DNA of 12,382 nt from Haliscomenobacter sp038240665 (GTDB lineage: Bacteria; Bacteroidota; Bacteroidia; Chitinophagales; Saprospiraceae), in NCBI GenBank assembly GCA_038240665.1, contig JBBRGN010000141.1:1-12382 (forward strand). Direction: 5' to 3'. This document shows positions 1-4,956 of the stretch, piece by piece. The translations under genes and the position numbers were made by a program. The notes under the pieces are model-generated. The model was not told the DNA's origin. It saw nothing but the letters and a program-made list of their open reading frames with translations, and made no database searches. Positions within the stretch are counted from its first letter, which is position 1, and the number at the start of each line of letters is the position of its first letter.

Positions 1-1
1 A

Positions 2-583
2 GGAAAGTGTTCCACCGACCTCATTTCAATGGCTGGTCGTTGGTTGGTATTCCGCGGTCTGTTGCAATACATCGCCTATAATTCCTTCATCAGAGCGGTG
101 AACTATTTCAATGGCGAAACCAATAAGGTACTGAATTACGTAGACAATAAATTCATGCCGGTTCCTGATTCTGGTTTGGCTTATCGCGATGCTGGTGTAG
201 GTACGGTTGTTTTTGGCGAAGAAAACTATGGTGAAGGTTCTTCCCGCGAACATGCGGCCATGCAGCCCCGTTTCTTGGGTGTAAAAGTGGTGATTGTGAA
301 GTCATTTGCGCGCATCCACGAGACCAATTTGAAAAAACAGGGCATGTTGGCGCTTACTTTTGTCAATACCGAGGATTACGAAAAGGTACGTCAGGACGAT
401 TTCATCACCATCGAAGATTTGGCGCACATGGCTCCAGGTAAAAACCTGACCGTAACGCTCCAACATTCCGATGGAACAAGCGAAAGTTTTGAAGTAGCGC
501 AAACTTATAACCAGCAACAAATTGACTGGGTAAAAGCAGGTTCTGCTTTGAATAAGATTAGGACAGAAATGGGCGTTGCTTAA
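2..583 (+). CDS. acn: Aconitate hydratase, mitochondrial type, C-terminal part (5' end outside window)
   Basis: The protein is the C-terminal swivel domain (domain 4) of aconitase, the TCA-cycle enzyme that interconverts citrate and isocitrate in the cytoplasm using a [4Fe-4S] cluster. The frame is open from base 2, so the gene starts upstream and only about 193 residues are visible; the cluster-binding cysteines lie in the missing part. Visible family motifs are GKCSTD at the window edge, an FRG whose Arg (bases 53-55) matches active-site Arg580 of pig aconitase, GEGSSREHAA (catalytic Ser at 239-241 and Arg at 245-247) and KSFARIHETNLKKQG. The end ...WVKAGSALNKI is typical of the mitochondrial-type family. 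The usual TTDHISMAGPW stretch is altered here (DL for DH, GRW for GPW), as is the following RGHLDNISNN. The frame is intact and the main catalytic residues of this domain are kept, so it is probably a functional, divergent member. A strong terminator follows the stop. Confidence 0.95.
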   Translation, partial: GKCSTDLISMAGRWLVFRGLLQYIAYNSFIRAVNYFNGETNKVLNYVDNKFMPVPDSGLAYRDAGVGTVVFGEENYGEGSSREHAAMQPRFLGVKVVIVKSFARIHETNLKKQGMLALTFVNTEDYEKVRQDDFITIEDLAHMAPGKNLTVTLQHSDGTSESFEVAQTYNQQQIDWVKAGSALNKIRTEMGVA

Positions 584-612
584 TTTTCTGCTTCTTTTTT
601 ATATTTTTGTGA

Positions 613-650
613 AGAGGCCTAGCGTAAAAATCGTTAGGCCTCTTTTTTTT
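613..650 (+). terminator. Intrinsic terminator after aconitase
   Basis: A 12-pair hairpin with one G-U pair (arms 613-624 and 632-643, 7-base loop) runs straight into a run of eight T. It lies 30 bases after the aconitase stop and isolates that gene from the amidase. Confidence 0.93.
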
Positions 651-670
651 ATCCCAAAAACACACTACCG

Positions 671-2014
671 ATGACACCACGCGTTCTCCTTATGGCCTTT
701 CTATTTTCCGTTGCTCAATATTTACAAGGACAATCCCTTCAAACCAGTCCCGGTGCTTTTACCTTCGTGGAAACTGCCACCGATGTTGCCTCGCAAGTCC
801 ACACTTTACCAACAGCCCACCCCAACAGCAGTTTTAGAGCTTTCAATGTTACCATTGTCACAGAAAATGGCGCGCCTTTACCCAGTGATTTTCAGCCACA
901 GTTGGTGATGACTTATCCCAATGGCAAAACGGAAATTGTAATGCTGTATCCGTTTCAAGAAGTAGAAAGTCTGCCGAGTACTTTTAAATCGGATCTGGTA
1001 TACATGTCAACGAAAATCAAATCCTACCATTTGATTTGGACGGGCGAGGCGCTTCCCTTGCTGAAGATCACTGGAGAATGGTTTGATCCAGGGGCTGTAA
1101 CGTCTAGGCAAACTGAGGTTGTAGATCCGAGTCCATCTTTGCGATCCAACTGTAGTGTGCCGCTCCCAAAATATGTGGACCGCGTCAGTTGGAACTGTCC
1201 CAGTGGCGCGGCTTATACGACCCCTCCGGCATCCTATACCCAAGTTACCCACCTCATCATCCACCATTCAGCAGGGGTAAATACCAGCACCAATTGGGGA
1301 CAAGTGGTACTTTCCATTTGGAATTACCATGTCAATTCCAATAAGTGGTCGGATATCGCCTACAATTGGTTGGTGGATCCCAATGGTGTGGTGTATGAAG
1401 GAAGGGGCGGCGGCGACAATGTGCTGGGGGCTCACTTTTGCGGTTACAATGCAGGAACCATGGGCGTATGCATGTTGGGTAATTTTCAACAAGTAGAGGT
1501 ATCGCAAAAAGCCTTTGACAACCTGCTTAAAGTACTGACTTGGAAAGCTTGTGCGCGCAATTTGGATCCCAACCAGATTGCTTTTCACCCCAGTTCTGGG
1601 CTTCAATTGTACCGCGTATCTGGTCATCGCGATGGCTGTTCCACGGAATGCCCTGGCGATAATTTGTACAAACTGCTGCCACAAATTCGATCAAGAATTT
1701 CCTCGGTATTGAACCCTTCTACGGGCATTGATAATCGTATTGGTAATTCATTACAAGTAACCATTTATCCCAATCCAGTTCGACCAGCTGAAAAAGTATG
1801 GGTACAGGTGGAAAGCAAGGAGCTTAAAAATGGCCTATTGGCGCTGCTGGACACGCAAGGACAGTTACTGTATCAGCAATTACTTTCCTTACAAGAAGGC
1901 AAAAACAACCTTTTGCTCAACCTGCCGGCTTTAGCACCGGGCAATTATTGGCTGCGCTGGCAGGATCGCGAAAGCGCAATGGTTTTTAACCAAAAACTCA
2001 CGGTAGTTGATTAG
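671..2014 (+). CDS. Secreted N-acetylmuramoyl-L-alanine amidase (PGRP/Amidase_2) with T9SS sorting domain
   Basis: A 447-residue exported protein expected to cut the amide bond between N-acetylmuramic acid and L-Ala in peptidoglycan. Residues 1-21 form a signal peptide (basic start, hydrophobic core, then QGQ). Residues about 22-165 are an N-terminal region I cannot assign. About 169-345 is a PGRP/Amidase_2 domain: LIIHHSAG, WSDIAYNWLVD, VYEGRGG, GAHFCGYNAGTMG and SGHRDGCSTECPGD. The zinc ligands expected for an active amidase, His198 (or His199), His319 and Cys327, are all present, and the Tyr in IAYN matches the catalytic Tyr of T7 lysozyme, so it is an enzyme and not only a binding protein. 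From about 360 to the end is a type A T9SS sorting domain opening with VTIYPNP (YPNP at 366-369) and ending in LPALAPGNYWLRW...KLTVVD, which predicts secretion by the type IX system. Terminated on its left and with its own gap on the right, it is probably transcribed alone. Its substrate (own wall, prey or competitor) cannot be told. Confidence 0.92.
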   Translation: MTPRVLLMAFLFSVAQYLQGQSLQTSPGAFTFVETATDVASQVHTLPTAHPNSSFRAFNVTIVTENGAPLPSDFQPQLVMTYPNGKTEIVMLYPFQEVESLPSTFKSDLVYMSTKIKSYHLIWTGEALPLLKITGEWFDPGAVTSRQTEVVDPSPSLRSNCSVPLPKYVDRVSWNCPSGAAYTTPPASYTQVTHLIIHHSAGVNTSTNWGQVVLSIWNYHVNSNKWSDIAYNWLVDPNGVVYEGRGGGDNVLGAHFCGYNAGTMGVCMLGNFQQVEVSQKAFDNLLKVLTWKACARNLDPNQIAFHPSSGLQLYRVSGHRDGCSTECPGDNLYKLLPQIRSRISSVLNPSTGIDNRIGNSLQVTIYPNPVRPAEKVWVQVESKELKNGLLALLDTQGQLLYQQLLSLQEGKNNLLLNLPALAPGNYWLRWQDRESAMVFNQKLTVVD

Positions 2015-2073
2015 ATTTCGCCAGCGGAAAAATAAATTTTGGGACAATAAAACCCCCGGCTTTGTTTTTGTGT

Positions 2074-2081
2074 TACCTTTG
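2074..2081 (+). promoter_or_regulatory. Candidate -7 promoter element of the nfu gene
   Basis: TACCTTTG fits the Bacteroidota -7 consensus TAnnTTTG exactly and lies 45 bases before the nfu start codon. I find no TTTG at the expected -33 spacing, so the call rests on one box. Confidence 0.5.
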
Positions 2082-2126
2082 TAGGATTAATCTAAATTAG
2101 ATTCGAACGATAGAAATCAATCAGAT

Positions 2127-2741
2127 ATGGATACCAATGTAACAAAAAGTCCGGTATTGTTGTATACCGAGCAAACGCCTAACCCTGAGTCGCTTAAGTT
2201 TGTGACAAACAGGATATTGTACAAAGGGACGGCTGATTTCCGGGAAGAAAACCTGGCCAAGGAATGGTCGCCATTGGGCAGTGTTCTGTTTGAAATGCCT
2301 TATGTGAAAGGGGTATACATCACTAATAACTTTGTTACCATCACCAAAGAATTCAACTACGATTGGGCGGAGATCATGCTCAAGTTGAAGGAATTTCTGA
2401 AAAACTACATTGAGGAAGGTGGCGTTATCGTTAATGAGGGTTTTGCGGAGGCGATGGCTGAATTGGAACAAAAAGACATTTCGGCTAAAGGTTATTCGGA
2501 GAGCGATACGGAAATAGTACAAACCATCAAAAACTTGATCGATCAATATGTGAAGCCAGCAGTAGAAAGCGACGGCGGAAACATCGAATTCAAGTCTTAT
2601 GATGCGGGTAAAGTATTTGTCATTTTGCAAGGATCTTGCAGCGGTTGTCCTTCTTCTACCGTTACTTTGAAATCAGGTATCGAAGGCATGTTGAAGCGCA
2701 TGGTTCCACAGGTCACCGAGGTGATTGCTGAAATGGGATAA
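2127..2741 (+). CDS. nfu: Nfu-type iron-sulfur cluster scaffold/carrier protein
   Basis: A 204-residue cytoplasmic protein that carries [Fe-S] clusters and hands them to target enzymes. Residues about 8-95 are the Nfu N-terminal domain (YTEQTPNPESLKF, then the MPYVKGVYITNNFVTITK block). A linker of about 30 residues follows. Residues about 130-204 are the NifU C-terminal domain, with VKPAVESDGGNIEF and the cluster-binding CxxC at Cys171 and Cys174 within QGSCSGCPSS. The layout and length match NFU1-like proteins of mitochondria and Bacteroidota. It lacks the IscU-like domain of the nitrogen-fixation NifU. The start at 2127 is the first ATG after the promoter-like box and gives the full N domain. 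Aconitase, a classic [4Fe-4S] client, is two genes upstream, but terminators and the amidase gene separate them, so shared transcription is unlikely. Confidence 0.95.
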   Translation: MDTNVTKSPVLLYTEQTPNPESLKFVTNRILYKGTADFREENLAKEWSPLGSVLFEMPYVKGVYITNNFVTITKEFNYDWAEIMLKLKEFLKNYIEEGGVIVNEGFAEAMAELEQKDISAKGYSESDTEIVQTIKNLIDQYVKPAVESDGGNIEFKSYDAGKVFVILQGSCSGCPSSTVTLKSGIEGMLKRMVPQVTEVIAEMG

Positions 2742-2800
2742 TCATAATTTACATCCAATCCAGCTTAATTTAGGCTAAAATTGGTTCCTATACATGGCAC

Positions 2801-2837
2801 AAAGGCGTCAGTAACTGCGGTTACTGACGTCTTTTTT
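2801..2837 (+). terminator. Intrinsic terminator after nfu
   Basis: A perfect 10-pair stem (2806-2815 with 2820-2829) carries a TGCG loop closed by C-G, which is a UNCG-type stable tetraloop in RNA. It can be extended by five weaker pairs, where A residues on the left pair with the T run on the right. Six T follow at 2832-2837. One of the best-formed terminators in the window. Confidence 0.95.
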
Positions 2838-2856
2838 GTTTCAATACATATAAAAA

Positions 2857-2888
2857 TTTGGTTGAAATGACAAATGATTGTATTTTCG
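2857..2888 (+). promoter_or_regulatory. Candidate promoter in the gene-free region
   Basis: TTTG at 2857-2860, a 20-base spacer, then TATTTTCG at 2881-2888. This is the Bacteroidota -33/-7 layout with the usual spacing and one mismatch in the -7 box. An overlapping alternative is TTG at 2862-2864, 20 bases, then TTCGTTTG at 2885-2892. No coding sequence follows, so it would drive the candidate RNA gene described next. Confidence 0.45.
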
Positions 2889-2902
2889 TTTGTCGCTTCG
2901 CC

Positions 2903-3139
2903 TTTTCTGCCAGCGTAGTAGTACCTGTCTACCCATTTACCATCCCAAAAACTTACGAAAATGCCAGTTGGCATTTGCTGTTTTAGCTACAACAATAGAT
3001 CCTGTTGTGGAGAATTTCTCATGACTACTGTGGATTGCAGCTCCCACATTCCCGTGTTCAAAAAATAAGCTTGTTCAGGAATATTTCTGTCCAGCTTCTG
3101 TCTGCCCAGCAGGCACACTCCATTGGCTTTATAAACTGA
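2903..3139 (-). pseudogene. Possible decayed protein-coding relic (one in-frame stop)
   Basis: Read on the minus strand, one frame runs from 3139 (just after a TAA at 3140-3142) to about 2903 with a single TAG at 2987-2989. Before the stop it reads ...NGVCLLGRQKLDRNIPEQ... and ends QQDLLL. After the stop it reads LKQQMPTGIFVSFWDGKWVD. The part LKQQMPTGIFVSFWDGKWVDR loosely resembles the last strands of a T9SS sorting domain (LPxGxY...DG...). No start, no upstream coding part and no minus-strand promoter were found, and the frame runs on into the nfu terminator. This may be a gene relic, a fragment of a dispersed repeat, or chance. Confidence 0.2.
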
Positions 3140-3175
3140 TTATAAGGCGTGAATTGTTTTTTAAGGTTACTTTCG

Positions 3176-3207
3176 CGGAGCTTTGTTTCCTCAAAGCTCC
3201 GTTTTTT
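3176..3207 (+). terminator. Intrinsic terminator not preceded by an intact gene
   Basis: A perfect 10-pair stem (CGGAGCTTTG 3176-3185 with 3192-3201), a 6-base loop and a run of six T. The closest upstream complete gene already has its own terminator about 370 bases earlier, so this one appears to end a separate transcript. Confidence 0.88.
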
Positions 3208-3388
3208 ATTTGGCGTTTGGAGGAGAGGAATGATTCATAAAGCCCTTTTTTTGCTTCTTTGTTCTGCTTCCTATAGTTTAATCAAGACCCGATCAAGAAA
3301 AAAACTTTTTTTGGCGACATTTTCAATCTACTGGTCAACCTTATTAAAGTTTTACCTACCTTTTTTGCGAATAAATAAAACTTATGCC

Positions 3389-3745
3389 ATGAAAGTGCTT
3401 CATATCATCATTGCTCTTGTGTTTGTACTGTTTGCAGGGTTTCAATACAATGATCCCGATCCGTGGTTTTGGGCGGCAATGTATGCCTTTGTAGCTGTCA
3501 TTGCAGGATTAGCTGCATTTGGCCGCTACTACCGCTGGCTTACGCTGTTTGGAATTGCCGTTTGCAGCATTTGGATGCTTACGCTGTTGCCTGATTTTAT
3601 ACATTGGGTACAAATGGGGATGCCTTCAATTGTTGAACACATGAAAGCGGAGGCGAAGCACATCGAATTGACCCGGGAATTTCTGGGTTTAATTTTGGCC
3701 GGGGGTACTTTGATCTATTATTACTTTCTGGGCCGCCGAAATTGA
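3389..3745 (+). CDS. TMEM220-family small membrane protein
   Basis: A 118-residue integral membrane protein whose biochemical role is unknown. The sequence FQYNDPDPWFWAAMYAF near the N-terminus is the signature of the transmembrane protein 220 family, found in Bacteroidota and in animals. Four hydrophobic segments are visible: about 2-16, 26-46, 50-70 and 97-114. A longer frame opens at 3149, but its first 80 codons cross the terminator at 3176-3207, and an ATG at 3230 has only low-complexity, Lys/Phe-rich sequence after it. ATG 3389 begins exactly with the family's hydrophobic first segment, so I chose it. The upstream sequence TACC followed by six T and G (3357-3367) is a poor match to the -7 box. 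The next gene has its own promoter-like box, so a shared transcript is possible but not required. Confidence 0.82.
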   Translation: MKVLHIIIALVFVLFAGFQYNDPDPWFWAAMYAFVAVIAGLAAFGRYYRWLTLFGIAVCSIWMLTLLPDFIHWVQMGMPSIVEHMKAEAKHIELTREFLGLILAGGTLIYYYFLGRRN

Positions 3746-3750
3746 TACCT

Positions 3751-3758
3751 TATTTTTG
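3751..3758 (+). promoter_or_regulatory. Candidate -7 promoter element of the Tat-leader isomerase gene
   Basis: TATTTTTG matches TAnnTTTG exactly, 28 bases before the start codon at 3787. The sequence TTTCTG ends 20 bases earlier and could serve as an imperfect -33 element. The box begins 5 bases after the TMEM220 stop. Confidence 0.5.
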
Positions 3759-3786
3759 AATCATTCCTTAATAAAACGATAGACAA

Positions 3787-4674
3787 ATGGATCGCAGAAA
3801 ATTTATTCAGCAAAGCGCGATGCTGGGAACAGGCATCGCAGTTGCGCCTACCCAACTCCTCAGCAGCTTCGAAGCTAAAAAGCTAAAAAAAGTAGGCGTA
3901 CAGTTGTACACCTTACGCAAGGCCATTTCCAAAGACCCGGAAGCCATACTTGGTAAAGTGGCCGGTATTGGCTACAATTTTGTAGAGTTTTTTGGCTACA
4001 ACGACGGCAAGTACTTTGGAAAAACGGCTAAAGAAATTCGTCAGTACCTCGATAATTTTGGCATCCAATCGCTCAGCTCTCATTATCAAACGGGGGCTAC
4101 TACCCCCAATGTAATCGGTACATTGACCAACAATTGGGAGAAAGCGGTAGCTGATTCGGCGCTTTTGGGACAAAAGTATTGCATCCTAGCTTACTTGAAT
4201 GAACCAGAGCGTAAAACCATTGACGACTACAAACGTACCGCTGATCTATTGAATAAATGCGGCGAGGTAACCAAAAAATACGGCATCCAGATGGGATACC
4301 ACAACCACGCCTTTGAATTTGATGCCATCGATGGTCAGGTGCCGATGGATGTATTGTTGAACAATACCGACGCCAATTTGGTGAAAATGGAGTCTGATTT
4401 GTATTGGATTGTTAAAGCGGGGATGGATCCGGTGGAGTTTTTCAAAAAACATGCCGGACGGATCGAGTTGTGGCACGTCAAAGACATGGACAATACCCCG
4501 CAAAAAGCATTTGCGGAAGTTGGCAGCGGCACCATCAATTGGGCAAAGATTTTTGCTGCCCAAAAAATTTCGGGGATGAAACATTTTTTTGTAGAGCAGG
4601 ACGATTGCAAAGATCGTGATCCTTTGGACAGCATCACGATGAGCTACAAATACCTCAAAGGATTGAAATACTAA
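3787..4674 (+). CDS. Exported sugar phosphate isomerase/epimerase-like TIM-barrel protein
   Basis: A 295-residue member of the xylose-isomerase-like TIM-barrel (AP endonuclease family 2) superfamily. It opens with MDRRKFIQQSAMLGTGIAV, a twin-arginine motif and weak hydrophobic stretch, so it is probably exported folded through Tat. The mature domain starts at about residue 35 (KKVGVQLYTLR, the first barrel strand). Candidate metal and active-site residues are His172/His174/Glu177 in GYHNHAFEF, Asp204 in MESDLYW, His230 in LWHVKDMD and Glu270 in FFVEQDD. The GYHNHxFEF type is common in Bacteroidota and is often found near ThuA-like, Gfo/Idh oxidoreductase and DUF1080 sugar hydrolase genes, which suggests action on an oxidised or keto sugar, but none of those is next to it here. 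Substrate unknown. It has its own promoter-like box and a terminator after it, so it is probably monocistronic. Confidence 0.88.
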   Translation: MDRRKFIQQSAMLGTGIAVAPTQLLSSFEAKKLKKVGVQLYTLRKAISKDPEAILGKVAGIGYNFVEFFGYNDGKYFGKTAKEIRQYLDNFGIQSLSSHYQTGATTPNVIGTLTNNWEKAVADSALLGQKYCILAYLNEPERKTIDDYKRTADLLNKCGEVTKKYGIQMGYHNHAFEFDAIDGQVPMDVLLNNTDANLVKMESDLYWIVKAGMDPVEFFKKHAGRIELWHVKDMDNTPQKAFAEVGSGTINWAKIFAAQKISGMKHFFVEQDDCKDRDPLDSITMSYKYLKGLKY

Positions 4675-4710
4675 CTAGTGATTAGTTGGGCTTGATTATA
4701 GATTAAAAAT

Positions 4711-4754
4711 GATGCGGCGAAGTGGATTTACAATACTTTGCCGCATTGTTTTTT
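4711..4754 (+). terminator. Intrinsic terminator after the Tat-leader isomerase gene
   Basis: The stem ATGCGGC/GCCGCAT (4712-4718 with 4740-4746) continues inward through a G-U pair and AAGT/ACTT to about 12 pairs, with an 11-base loop. After TG comes a run of six T (4749-4754). Confidence 0.82.
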
Positions 4755-4837
4755 GCCCCAATCCGTTTTTTAGGGATCGAAAAAGCGCTTCTTTTGGGGC
4801 GAGCAATAGAAAATTACATTTTTTTACCCAATTTGGG

Positions 4838-4866
4838 TTGTAGAAAGTTTTACAAATAGTATTTTG
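4838..4866 (+). promoter_or_regulatory. Candidate promoter of the permease operon
   Basis: TTG at 4838-4840, a 19-base spacer, then TATTTTG at 4860-4866, which is one base short of TAnnTTTG. It lies about 90 bases before the permease start and would begin transcription near 4872, just before the repeated 11-base sequence. Confidence 0.38.
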
Positions 4867-4878
4867 ACCTACTTCTTT

Positions 4879-4913
4879 TTTGGAGCGCTTAAATTTGTTG
4901 AGTTTGGAGCGCT
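4879..4913 (+). repeat. Direct repeat TTTGGAGCGCT x2, operator-like
   Basis: TTTGGAGCGCT occurs at 4879-4889 and again at 4903-4913, 24 bases apart, just downstream of the predicted transcription start of the permease operon. Each copy ends in the palindrome AGCGCT. A third AGCGCT lies at 4784-4789, exactly 100 bases before the first. The arrangement fits a repressor operator. In RNA the two copies could also pair as a hairpin of 6-7 pairs in the leader. No regulator gene is nearby. Confidence 0.4.
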
Positions 4914-4956
4914 ACCAATTTTAACATAACGTACCAAAACTCCCTAATTAACGCCT

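Larger units (their letters stand above)
2893..3207 (+). ncRNA. Candidate structured noncoding RNA of unknown family
   Basis: This stretch of about 315 bases has no convincing reading frame on the + strand. It starts a few bases after a promoter-like sequence and ends in a strong intrinsic terminator. The 5' end CGCCTT (2899-2904) can pair with AAGGCG (3144-3149) near the 3' end, giving a closing helix. Inside are several short stems: AAATGCCA/TGGCATTT (2959-2966/2969-2976), ACAACA/TGTTGT (2989-2994/3003-3008), GAGAA/TTCTC around 3010-3020, TGTGG/CCACA (3029-3033/3044-3048) and TGCC/GGCA near 3103-3115. I looked for hallmark sequences of RNase P RNA, tmRNA and SRP RNA and saw none. A divergent 6S-type RNA cannot be excluded. 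Both the transcript and its function are inferred. The main competing reading is a decayed gene or dispersed repeat on the opposite strand (see the 2903-3139 entry). Confidence 0.35.

Noticed and set aside
298..303. GMEHQ in place of GxMEN in the M1 aminopeptidase (residue numbers of the protein starting at 6627)
   Set aside because: To my knowledge short bacterial M1 enzymes often have His at this position, and the zinc site is complete, so I do not treat it as a defect.
602..609. TATTTTTG, a perfect -7 box match before the amidase gene
   Set aside because: A transcript from it would begin inside the left arm of the aconitase terminator at 613-643, and no -33 element is correctly spaced. 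Probably chance in T-rich DNA, though it could still serve the amidase.
2755..2784. CCAAT...ATTGG inverted repeat just after the nfu stop
   Set aside because: The stem is only five AT-rich pairs plus an inner AGC/GCT and has no T run; the real terminator follows at 2801-2837.
3149..3388. N-terminal extension of 80 residues on the TMEM220-family protein
   Set aside because: The extension reads through a perfect terminator hairpin and T run, is low complexity (Leu/Phe/Lys/Arg), and the family begins at the ATG at 3389.
3230..3388. ATG at 3230 preceded by a purine-rich GGAGGAGAGGA, a possible small gene
   Set aside because: The purine run directly touches the ATG, leaving no spacing for a ribosome site. 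The frame simply continues into the TMEM220 gene, and Bacteroidota rarely depend on such sites.
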